In this document: piece by piece, positions 1-6,600 of the stretch
Numbering within the stretch: position 1 is the first letter of the stretch
How the letters are laid out: the number at the start of each line of letters is the position of its first letter
NCBI GenBank assembly: GCA_016868785.1
Contig: VGFS01000026.1
Location: 1 to 32,378 of the forward strand
DNA: 32,378 bases
DNA from: Bacteroidota bacterium
GTDB taxonomy: Bacteria; Bacteroidota; Bacteroidia; NS11-12g; UBA955
Direction of reading: 5' to 3'
Translations under genes and position numbers: made by a program
Notes under the pieces: model-generated
Told to the model about the DNA's origin: nothing
The model's database searches: none
The model's input: only the letters and a program-made list of their open reading frames with translations

Positions 1-104
1 TTTTGTCGCATCGACATAGCCTCAGATTCGCATCGCTGCACAATTTCTTCCGGCGACATCATCCCGTAACGCAAACTGAAGAAAGAGTGAAAATGCACAA
101 TCAT
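1..104 (-). CDS. dnaE: DNA polymerase III alpha subunit (DnaE-type), N-terminal fragment
   Basis: Only the first 34 codons lie in the window; the gene runs off the left edge. The ATG is at 104-102 on the minus strand. The peptide begins MIVHFHSFFSLRYG and continues with SPEEIVQRCES. This matches the start of the PHP domain of the DnaE-type replicative or error-prone polymerase found in Bacteroidota, where an H-x-H/S-x-x-S-L-x-x-G motif is followed by a helix containing EE-(L/I)-V. In the full protein the PHP domain precedes the polymerase catalytic core. No Shine-Dalgarno sequence is visible. The assignment rests on a short segment; another PHP-domain protein is the main alternative. Confidence 0.55.
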   Translation of the reverse strand, partial: MIVHFHSFFSLRYGMMSPEEIVQRCESEAMSMRQ

Positions 105-180
105 GGCCCTGAAATACTATAAATGATTAAAAAATTGACAATTATTTGACAACAAAATAGCCAATTAAATCGACTAAGCC

Positions 181-212
181 AAAAAAAGGCGCAGATTCCT
201 GCGCCTTTTTTT
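181..212. terminator. bidirectional intrinsic terminator
   Basis: A perfect 14-bp inverted repeat (arms 181-194 and 199-212, loop ATTC) has a GC core of GGCGCAG/CTGCGCC, flanked by seven A on the left and seven T on the right. It therefore has a T-tract in either direction. It lies beyond the stop of the minus-strand small T9SS gene (241), so it most probably ends that transcript, and it insulates the dnaE start at 104. Confidence 0.85.
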
Positions 213-240
213 GATCATGTATTGTAATGCGCTGAGCGCC

Positions 241-507
241 TTACTGTTTCACAAATTTCAATGCCCCGCCTTTGCCATCGCACAACAAATAAACGCCTGA
301 CGATAGGACGCTGACATCGATCCTGCACAACTCATCGCCCAGAACAGCCATCCGTTTCAAGACCTTGCCCTGCAAATCGCAGATCTGTACCGCTTGCCTG
401 CCTCCCTGAACAAAACGCACGTCCAAGAAATCCATACAAGGATTGGGAGAAATGCTACCCAAAGCGGTAATCTGATCCTCTACACCCAAAATTCCAAAAG
501 CCACCAT
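241..507 (-). CDS. small T9SS-sorted secreted protein (start uncertain)
   Basis: The first ATG gives 88 aa. The segment ISPNPCMDFLDVRF through the end at VYLLCDGKGGALKFVKQ is a T9SS type A C-terminal sorting domain (PNP motif, a QICDLQGKVL strand, a final VYLL strand and a terminal K). From this ATG there is no signal peptide. The frame stays open to 666, however, and the extra codons encode a hydrophobic stretch (FFAVGLFVILLFVGFFPAADK) that looks exactly like a signal peptide. The real protein was therefore probably about 140 aa, but no in-frame ATG, GTG or TTG lies upstream. Either an unusual start is used or the 5' end is damaged. A terminator follows at 181-212. No function beyond secretion can be proposed. 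Confidence 0.6.
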   Translation of the reverse strand: MVAFGILGVEDQITALGSISPNPCMDFLDVRFVQGGRQAVQICDLQGKVLKRMAVLGDELCRIDVSVLSSGVYLLCDGKGGALKFVKQ

Positions 508-666
508 GTTGGAATTGATTAAAGTGCTGGCGATGCCGATATCTACCTCGGATTTACCGTCTCGCAGCTCAAAGGCACCAAAAATGATTGGTTTATCCGC
601 CGCAGGAAAGAAGCCAACGAACAGAAGGATAACAAAAAGCCCGACTGCGAAAAAATGTAGTAAACG
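508..666 (-). other. in-frame signal-peptide-like extension lacking a start codon
   Basis: Reading the minus strand from the stop at 669-667, the frame of the 88-aa ORF is open and encodes a hydrophobic segment of about 18 residues, then AADKPIIFGAFELRDGKSEVD, then joins the annotated ATG at 507. Codons include CTG but no ATG, GTG or TTG. The segment starts right after the hairpin that follows the 702-3296 gene, leaving little room for a promoter. This is seen directly; whether it is translated is not known. Confidence 0.5.
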
Positions 667-700
667 CTAAAGTTTTGGCGATAGCCAGTCTTGTTTAGCG
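665..700 (-). terminator. probable terminator of the 702-3296 gene
   Basis: Arms CGCTAAA (665-671) and TTTAGCG (694-700) enclose a second stem TGGC/GCCA (676-679 and 684-687). On the minus strand the structure begins one base after the TAA at 704-702, and a run of six T follows about 12 bases past it. The lower stem is AT-containing and interrupted, so this is moderate evidence only. Confidence 0.4.
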
Positions 701-701
701 G

Positions 702-3296
702 TTATTCTGCGCAAAGCAATGACGACTGTCCTACCACCTCATCGCCCAAATAGAACCTCAACCGGTACAATCCCGCGGCACCCTCAAATAGGAATCCATT
801 GCCGGAGAGCATCGCACGGTTGAACTGAAATACGGGTCGGCCAGAAGCGTCGGTGATTTCAAAGCGCGACCACATGACATCAGACTGAACCTGTATCCAC
901 TGTCCTTTCGAAACGGGGTTTGGGTACAAGGATAACTGATTGGCTTTTAATTGGATGGATTTCAACTCTCCCAGTACAATGTCTTGGTATGTCTGCGAGA
1001 AGCAACTATCGCCAAGCTGTGTGAGGTCGTGAAAAACCCGAATGGTTTGGTTGCTAAAGGCAGAGAGATTATGCGTTGGTTTGGTGACGGTGGAGACCCA
1101 TCCCGGTGCAACTTGAATGTACCACATGTGATTACCGGTGGTGTCTAAGGGTGTAAAGCTGTACAACGCACCTTGGTTGCTTACCGTGAAATTGGCATTG
1201 GGCTTGGGATTGATTTGAATGCGCGCCTTGGCTGAATTTGCCAAACAACCTTTGGCGGTGCTTCCCTGAACCCACAGCGTATCGCCATTCTTCACCTGCA
1301 CATTGGTTATCTCATCGAACGGGTTTTGTATTTGTTTGACTTTCTTACCATTTTGAACGACCCAAGCATATTTTACCGAGTTGGTATCGCAAAAATTTGA
1401 AAACCAAACGCTGCTTCCGCAAATTACAATGGGGGATAGGGTGTCCAAATTGTGTTTTATTTGGTTTGTCTGAATCGATTCAGCCACCCAACTCAAACTT
1501 TTCTGGGTGGTGCCACACACTATTTGCGCCGAATCCAATACCGCTACATTCACTTTGCCGTTCAACGCGGTGATATTAATTGGGAGTTTTGCGGTTTGTC
1601 CTTTGGCCACACCATTTATCCAGGTGTGATAACGCGCAGGCAAGTTGCCAATGTTCATGGTGGCCTGACTTCCTACACACAAGGGGGCGTTTGACCAAGC
1701 AAGAGAATAATCAATGGGTGTGCATGATTTGGTGGTGGCAGTAAATCGCCCAACCGGACTAATCCCACAGTCGTTGTTGATCGTGCATCGAACCCACAGC
1801 GAAACGGGTGATTTATCGGACCGGGTAGCCACAGACACCGAGGTGTCAATGCCATTGTTGCCCGATAATGTCCACGTTTTTCCGGAGTCTTTGCTGTAAC
1901 TGTAAGCCAATGCCAGTGGGTTGGCTTTCCAACGAAATACCACTTGGGTTAATTGCGAATCGATGCCCACGAGTTGGGGTGCAAGCGATGAATCAACCAC
2001 CGCGTAGCTGAGTGATACAGGTACGCTCACACAACCATTGATGCCCTTGATCCAAAATCGCTCTTTGGGGTTGCTGCTGCGGGCAGTCGTTTTGATGAGG
2101 GTATCGCCAGAAAAAGGTCCAGACGCACCAATTACAGAAACCGAATCGCCCTTAGACAAGACCGCTTTCCAGGTAACGATACTATTTGCGCAATACGCCG
2201 ATTTGGGCTGATACAAACTTACGTTGGCAATGGGTTTGGGGTTGACCAAAATTTTAATGGGGTCTGTAAGTGTAGAGCATCCTTCTACGCTTTTGGCTAA
2301 ATTGAAGTAAGAGCCTGTATCCTTCAAGAAGATGGTGGTTTTGGTGCTATTGTTGTGAATCCACTTTTGCTTGTACAATGTGGCGTTCAAGGCGGATACT
2401 GTCACTTTCAAAGAATCCCCTCCGCAAATGGTGCTGGTTCCCTTTGGGGTGGTGCTGGCCTTTGGCGGCGACGTATAGGTGATAATGTTGAGTGTAACGG
2501 TGTTTGATTTTCCGTAGGCGTTGGTGACAGAAAATAGAATGGTGTGTTTGCCGGCGGTGAGCGTAAGGGTTGGGCTTTGTGCCGTTGATAAGCGGGTATT
2601 GGCGCCGGTGGCGGGTTTTTCCTCCCACAAAAACGAAGAGGGTGAATTGGTGGCGCTGCCCTCGAACTTGGTGCCGTTGGTGCAGGAGACCGGGTCGGCA
2701 ACTTTCGCCGATGCAACGGGCAACAGGGTTGAGGGGGTTATGGTGAAGTCCTTTTTATAAATGTAATCGCCATTGGTGCTGCCGTTGCTGTTGGTTGAAT
2801 TCAGGTTAATAAAGAATTTCACCTTGCCAACATTGGTTGCAGGGGCTTTCCATTTGAAGGTCCAAGCGGTGCTGTCGGTGCCCACATTCGATGATCCTGT
2901 GGTTGTCTGTCCGATGTAATACCTTGTTTTTCCACCGATGGAAGTGGAGCTGGTACTGGTTCTGCTGTCGGCCGTTGAAAAAGTTCCAGCAGCGGCATTG
3001 GTGGTATCGAGGGCGGTTAACTGAAAGCCAAATTTTGAAATACTGGTTTCCGCGTAGGTGATTGTAATGGTATAGGTGGAATCGGGGAGGTAGCCGGTGC
3101 TGGGGATGTTGCTTTTCATGCGGATGCGATTCCATTGGGTTCCAGAGGATACGAGGCTGTACGATGCGTGACAGCTGGTGCAATTGCCTTCGGAGATGGC
3201 GCCAGTGTAGCCGGGATTAGAGCCGTTGGTGTAGGATATCACGTCGCGAATGAGGGCAACGCTGAGAATCAAGAACAAGTATTTGATGTATTTCAT
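702..3296 (-). CDS. choice-of-anchor V domain / Ig-like repeat protein with T9SS sorting domain
   Basis: An 864-aa secreted protein. I start it at the ATG at 3296 because this gives a normal signal peptide (MKYIKYLFLILSVALI); the open frame continues upstream but its residues look non-coding. Residues about 27-190 form a choice-of-anchor V (reeler-like) domain with the typical NCTSCHA motif just after the signal peptide and a FGFQLTALD strand. A PKD/Ig-like segment (PSSFLWEEK ... GKHTILFSVTNAYGKSNTVTL) follows at about 205-275. A long run of Ig-like segments with paired cysteines then leads to a T9SS type A tail (LSLYPNPVSKGQWIQVQSD ... AGLYRLRFYLGDEVV). The protein is probably anchored on or released from the cell surface; its ligand is unknown. 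It is divergent from the TolC gene. Confidence 0.82.
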   Translation of the reverse strand: MKYIKYLFLILSVALIRDVISYTNGSNPGYTGAISEGNCTSCHASYSLVSSGTQWNRIRMKSNIPSTGYLPDSTYTITITYAETSISKFGFQLTALDTTNAAAGTFSTADSRTSTSSTSIGGKTRYYIGQTTTGSSNVGTDSTAWTFKWKAPATNVGKVKFFINLNSTNSNGSTNGDYIYKKDFTITPSTLLPVASAKVADPVSCTNGTKFEGSATNSPSSFLWEEKPATGANTRLSTAQSPTLTLTAGKHTILFSVTNAYGKSNTVTLNIITYTSPPKASTTPKGTSTICGGDSLKVTVSALNATLYKQKWIHNNSTKTTIFLKDTGSYFNLAKSVEGCSTLTDPIKILVNPKPIANVSLYQPKSAYCANSIVTWKAVLSKGDSVSVIGASGPFSGDTLIKTTARSSNPKERFWIKGINGCVSVPVSLSYAVVDSSLAPQLVGIDSQLTQVVFRWKANPLALAYSYSKDSGKTWTLSGNNGIDTSVSVATRSDKSPVSLWVRCTINNDCGISPVGRFTATTKSCTPIDYSLAWSNAPLCVGSQATMNIGNLPARYHTWINGVAKGQTAKLPINITALNGKVNVAVLDSAQIVCGTTQKSLSWVAESIQTNQIKHNLDTLSPIVICGSSVWFSNFCDTNSVKYAWVVQNGKKVKQIQNPFDEITNVQVKNGDTLWVQGSTAKGCLANSAKARIQINPKPNANFTVSNQGALYSFTPLDTTGNHMWYIQVAPGWVSTVTKPTHNLSAFSNQTIRVFHDLTQLGDSCFSQTYQDIVLGELKSIQLKANQLSLYPNPVSKGQWIQVQSDVMWSRFEITDASGRPVFQFNRAMLSGNGFLFEGAAGLYRLRFYLGDEVVGQSSLLCAE

Positions 3297-3315
3297 GGGG
3301 CGATGGTGGTTAGAG

Positions 3316-3323
3316 CAAAAATA
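3316..3323 (-). promoter_or_regulatory. candidate -7 element of the 702-3296 gene
   Basis: On the minus strand this reads TATTTTTG, a match to the Bacteroidota -7 consensus TAnnTTTG. It lies 20 bases upstream of the ATG at 3296. No clear -33 TTTG was found at the expected distance. Confidence 0.4.
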
Positions 3324-3466
3324 GGCGGTTTTCGTTGCTCGGTTGGTTTGGATTTTGTTAAAGTTGAAAATGAAACAAATAAACGGGTGGATGGTTGTAT
3401 CGAAAGTCATGGTTATTTTAAATCTGATGGGATTGGTAGTTTGTCGTTCCGTTCCCGTGAATGGTC

Positions 3467-3489
3467 GATGCGGCCCGCAGGGCCGCATC
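3467..3489. repeat. perfect 10-bp inverted repeat, 3-base loop
   Basis: Arms GATGCGGCCC (3467-3476) and GGGCCGCATC (3480-3489), loop GCA. It ends 9 bases before the TATCTTTG element of the efflux operon, where a -33 contact would be expected. It could be an operator, a hairpin in a read-through transcript, or one of the structural hairpins also seen at 7801, 12593 and 16339. Confidence 0.8.
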
Positions 3490-3497
3490 AATATCAC

Positions 3498-3505
3498 TAT
3501 CTTTG
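3498..3505 (+). promoter_or_regulatory. -7 element (TATCTTTG) of the efflux operon
   Basis: An exact match to TAnnTTTG. Transcription would be expected to start about 5-8 bases downstream, close to the ATG at 3511, which implies a very short or absent leader. There is no good -33 element; the GC palindrome occupies that position. Confidence 0.5.
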
Positions 3506-3510
3506 CATTT

Positions 3511-4965
3511 ATGAATCAATGGATTGCTGTAAGTTTGCTGATTTTGGGTGTCTCAGCCCCCTTGCAAGGACAATCGGTGCGCTACAATTTAGAGCAATGC
3601 ATCGAGCAAGCGCTCAAGCAAAATATCGATGTGCAGCTCTCCATGCTGACGGAATCTCAAGCCGAATTGTCGATGAATCAAGCCAAAAGCGGATTTGCCC
3701 CCGATTTGAGTGCATCGGCCGGACAGTTTTATCAATCCGGACGTAGTATCGACCGATTTACCAACCAATTTGTGCAGTCTACCATTGGGTCGAACAATTT
3801 TCAATTGCAAGGTTCGGTGTTGATTTATGGTGGTGGACAAACCCAGAATAATTTCAAACAGGCCAAAAGCAATTGGTTGGCTTCGCAGGCTGATCTAGAT
3901 GCGGTGAAGCTATCGGTTATCCTCCAAGTTTCAGGTGCCTATGTGCAGTGTTTACAATCACAAGAAGCGGAGAATTCCGCGCAAAACGCGGCCTCGGCGA
4001 GTCAGGCGCAATTGGAGCGCGGACAAATATTGTTTGATGCAGGCGGAAGCAATCGCGGGGTGTTGTTGGGATTGAAAGCCCAGCATGCCAATGATTTGGC
4101 GACATTAACCGCGGCCCAAAACAACAAGAATGTGGCCCTGCAAAACCTCAAACAGTTGATCCGGTTGCCCCAAAACCAAGTGCTGGAGCCCGTGACAGAG
4201 TCGCTGGGAAACATAGAAGCACCATTCCCATACAGTGCGCAGCAATTGGTAGATTCGATCTTGTACAAACGCCCCGATTACAGAGCGGCCAAATATCGTT
4301 TGGCTTCTGCAGAGTTTGGTTTGAGGTCTGCCAAAGGCGCCTTGCTACCCACATTGAGTTTGGGTGGTAATTTGAATACTGTGTATTCAGACAATGCCAA
4401 AAATGTGGATGGGGTTAACCTCGCCGGTTTTTCACCCATTGGGCGGGTTCAAGGTACCAACGAAATTGTGGAAGCCCCCAAATTTGATTACCAAATGAGT
4501 ACCATTGATTTCGGAGAGCAGGTAAAGAATAACTTCGGTCAATCGCTTGGCGTGAATTTAAATGTGCCCATCTATTCGGGGATGCAGCGACAGAACCAAG
4601 TGAAATCGGCCGATGTCACTGTCATGCGCGCAAAATTGAATTTGGATCGCATCGAACAGACCGTTCAAAATGAAGTACTGTCGGCCTACAACAACTACCA
4701 AAATGCGGAAAAGCGATATGCTGCCAACAAAGAAAGCCACGAATTGCAAAAGCAAAATGAGCAATATGTGAAACAGCGATTGGATGCCGGTGCGGCTTCT
4801 TTTTTTGAATACCAAGTGGCGTATGCCAATGCACAGTCGGCCTATCAGAATTTTATCTCCGCCAAATATGAGCGTGCTTTTCGCCGAATTGTATTGGAAT
4901 TCTATCTTTCTCCCAACGTAAATCCCAACGCGGTAGCGCCTGAAATGCCATCGCTCGATAAATAA
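3511..4965 (+). CDS. tolC: TolC-family outer membrane efflux protein
   Basis: 484 aa with signal peptide MNQWIAVSLLILGVSAPLQGQS. It then has the OEP architecture: YNLEQCIEQALKQNIDVQLSMLTESQAELSMNQAKSGFAPDLSASAG in the first half, and a second OEP repeat with RPDYRAAKYRLASAEFGLRSAKGALLPTLSLGG at about residues 265-300. Long Ala/Gln/Asn-rich helices form the periplasmic tunnel. The ATG at 3511 was chosen because upstream in-frame codons do not resemble the family. The product forms the trimeric outer membrane channel of a tripartite export system and works with the adaptor encoded 22 bp downstream. The exported substrate is unknown because no inner membrane pump lies next to the pair. Confidence 0.92.
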   Translation: MNQWIAVSLLILGVSAPLQGQSVRYNLEQCIEQALKQNIDVQLSMLTESQAELSMNQAKSGFAPDLSASAGQFYQSGRSIDRFTNQFVQSTIGSNNFQLQGSVLIYGGGQTQNNFKQAKSNWLASQADLDAVKLSVILQVSGAYVQCLQSQEAENSAQNAASASQAQLERGQILFDAGGSNRGVLLGLKAQHANDLATLTAAQNNKNVALQNLKQLIRLPQNQVLEPVTESLGNIEAPFPYSAQQLVDSILYKRPDYRAAKYRLASAEFGLRSAKGALLPTLSLGGNLNTVYSDNAKNVDGVNLAGFSPIGRVQGTNEIVEAPKFDYQMSTIDFGEQVKNNFGQSLGVNLNVPIYSGMQRQNQVKSADVTVMRAKLNLDRIEQTVQNEVLSAYNNYQNAEKRYAANKESHELQKQNEQYVKQRLDAGAASFFEYQVAYANAQSAYQNFISAKYERAFRRIVLEFYLSPNVNPNAVAPEMPSLDK

Positions 4966-4987
4966 TTACATCGCAAAGAATCAACCC

Positions 4988-6262
4988 ATGACAAAAAAAC
5001 GCATACTCTGGATTTCTCTCTCGGCTTTGGTCGTGCTCATCATTTTTGCCGCAGTATTCAAAGGCGGTAAGAAGGATTTAGAAGTAGAAACGGCCAAGGT
5101 AGAATCGCGCACCATCACAGAAATCGTGAGTGTTACCGGCAAAATTCAGCCAGAAAGTGAAGTGAAAATCAGTGCCGATGTGAGTGGTGAGATCATTGAT
5201 ATGTTGGTGCATGAGGGGGACAGTGTAACGAAAGGACAACTGCTATTGCGCATCAATCCCGAATTGTACGAAACAGCGATGTCGCAGTTGAAAGCCAACC
5301 TCGACAATGCAAAAGCGGCATTTGCCGGTGCTGAAGCGCAGAGTATCAAAGCGAAATCGTCTTTTGATCAGGCCAATACGAACTTCAAACGTCAGCGCAA
5401 ATTGTACGATCAGAAGGTCATCAGCGACCAAGAATGGGAAAATGCCCAGTTGCAATACGAAGTAGCCAAAGCCGATTTTGAAGCAGCAGGCAAATCGGTG
5501 TTGGGCAGCAAATACAATGTGCAGAGTGTGGCCGCGCGATTGGAAGAGGGGAAGCGCAACCTGGGCCGAACCAGCATTTACGCGCCGGCATCGGGCATCG
5601 TGACCCATTTAACCTCTGAAAAAGGCGAGCGTGTGGTGGGTACAGCGCAAATGGCGGGTACCGAGATCATGCGAATTTCCAACATGCAAATGATGGAAGT
5701 ACAGGTGAATGTGAACGAAAACGACATCGTAAGGATTCATCGCGGGGATAGTGCCGATATCAAAGTGGATGCATACGACGGTCGGGTATTTAAGGGTGTG
5801 GTTACAGAAATTGCAAACTCTGCCGTGTTCAACACCGCCCAAAATATGAGCGATCAAGTAACCAATTTCGTGGTGAAGATTCGGTTGGTGCCATTGAGTT
5901 ACCAAGATTTGATGAAAGAGGGTGAATTCCCTTTTTTGCCTGGGATGACCGCCGGTGTGGATATTCAAACGAAGTCGAAAAGCGGGGTAGTGTCGGTGCC
6001 CATTTCTTCAGTGACCACGCGCAATCCTACGGTGGGTAAAGACGGAGACAAGGTTGCAGAGGCCAAAACGGGCGTGCAAACTTGGGTTTTCCTCTACAAT
6101 GGTGGCAAAGCCAAAGCCGTTGAAGTAAAAACAGGGGTGCAAGACTTGGATTTTTATGAAGTGGTGAGCGGTTTGAAGGTAGGCGATGAAGTAGTGTCGG
6201 GCCCGAGTATGTCTATCGCGAAGACCTTAAATGATGGCGATAAGCTGAAGAAGAAAAAATAA
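4988..6262 (+). CDS. macA: HlyD/MacA-like periplasmic adaptor (membrane fusion protein)
   Basis: 424 aa. An N-terminal membrane anchor (about residues 6-25, ILWISLSALVVLIIFAAVF) is followed by a split biotinyl-lipoyl domain (GKIQPESEVKISADVSGEI ... VHEGDSVTKGQLLLRINP, and later TSIYAPASGIVTHL). An alpha-helical hairpin (about 85-180) and a beta-barrel plus membrane-proximal domain (GMTAGVDIQT ... VPISSVTTRNP) complete it. This matches MacA-type adaptors that link an ABC transporter such as MacB to a TolC channel. It is co-directional with the upstream TolC gene (22-bp gap, probably one transcript). The usual ABC permease/ATPase does not follow; a riboswitch-controlled operon begins instead. 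The macA symbol reflects family resemblance, not a proven substrate. Confidence 0.9.
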   Translation: MTKKRILWISLSALVVLIIFAAVFKGGKKDLEVETAKVESRTITEIVSVTGKIQPESEVKISADVSGEIIDMLVHEGDSVTKGQLLLRINPELYETAMSQLKANLDNAKAAFAGAEAQSIKAKSSFDQANTNFKRQRKLYDQKVISDQEWENAQLQYEVAKADFEAAGKSVLGSKYNVQSVAARLEEGKRNLGRTSIYAPASGIVTHLTSEKGERVVGTAQMAGTEIMRISNMQMMEVQVNVNENDIVRIHRGDSADIKVDAYDGRVFKGVVTEIANSAVFNTAQNMSDQVTNFVVKIRLVPLSYQDLMKEGEFPFLPGMTAGVDIQTKSKSGVVSVPISSVTTRNPTVGKDGDKVAEAKTGVQTWVFLYNGGKAKAVEVKTGVQDLDFYEVVSGLKVGDEVVSGPSMSIAKTLNDGDKLKKKK

Positions 6263-6264
6263 TT

Positions 6265-6308
6265 TTACACAAAATGTCCACCTGGGGGTGGGAACTCTTA
6301 CACAAAAT
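6265..6308. repeat. 11-bp direct repeats flanking a small hairpin
   Basis: TTACACAAAAT occurs at 6265-6275 and again at 6298-6308, start points 33 bp apart (about three helical turns). Between them a stem CCACC/GGTGG (6278-6282 and 6287-6291) could end the efflux transcript, although no T-tract follows. The right copy ends just before the TAGTTTTG element of the B12 operon. Confidence 0.45.
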
Positions 6309-6310
6309 TG

Positions 6311-6318
6311 TAGTTTTG
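6311..6318 (+). promoter_or_regulatory. -7 element (TAGTTTTG) of the B12 operon
   Basis: Matches TAnnTTTG and sits immediately before the first paired base of the cobalamin riboswitch at 6320, the geometry expected when the aptamer begins at the transcript 5' end. No strong -33 TTTG was seen. Confidence 0.5.
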
Positions 6319-6319
6319 C

Positions 6320-6516
6320 GGTGTTGCTAGGTTCGACGGTGGATGGCAAATCCATTTCGATGAAAAGGGAACTTCGGTGAAATACCGAGACTGTACCCGC
6401 AGCTGTAACTCCATGTCAATCAAACGGTTGATGTATTTTTTGGGCCTCTAATGCCACTGTTTAAAGACGGGAAGGCGCCCAAGAAGGAGAAGTCAGAAGA
6501 CCTGCCTGGAAACACC
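6320..6516 (+). ncRNA. cobalamin (B12) riboswitch
   Basis: The aptamer core is clear: AAAAGGGAACTTCGGTGAAA, then TACCGAGACTGTACCCGC and AGCTGTAA, then GCCACTG with TTAAAGACGGGAAGGC, and the B12 box AGTCAGAAGACCTGCC at 6491-6506. GGTGTT at 6320-6325 can close the P1 stem with AACACC at 6511-6516. The family senses adenosylcobalamin or related cobalamins and lowers expression of downstream uptake genes when the vitamin is plentiful. It precedes the BtuB-like receptor, which agrees with this role. Confidence 0.93.
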
Positions 6517-6553
6517 ATTGCACGCTTTCGGGAATAAAGGCGCGGCGAGGACA

Positions 6554-6572
6554 GGAGGGCTTTCCCTTTTTT
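6554..6572 (+). terminator. possible expression-platform terminator of the riboswitch
   Basis: Stem AGGG/CCCT (6556-6559 and 6564-6567), extendable by two G-U pairs, with loop CTTT, runs straight into six T (6567-6572). It lies between the aptamer and the receptor ATG, where a ligand-controlled terminator would sit. The stem is short, so control at translation remains possible. Confidence 0.4.
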
Positions 6573-6600
6573 ACTCACCCATATTCCAGAATTCGTGTCC

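Larger units (their letters stand above)
3297..3510. other. divergent intergenic region
   Basis: This 214-bp gap separates the minus-strand T9SS gene and the TolC gene. It holds a -7 candidate for each direction and the GC-rich palindrome at 3467-3489. An apparent + strand reading frame crosses it (continuous with the tolC frame), but it lacks family similarity and I treat it as non-coding. The + strand is strongly G-rich and C-poor here up to the palindrome. Confidence 0.5.

Noticed and set aside
3135-3746. A 203-codon + strand open frame across the T9SS gene start and the TolC gene start
   Set aside because: It is antisense to one real gene and out of frame with the other, with no family-like sequence.
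6331-6340. TTCGA in GGTTCGACGGT taken as a tRNA T-loop
   Set aside because: It is part of the cobalamin riboswitch; no cloverleaf or acceptor stem surrounds it.
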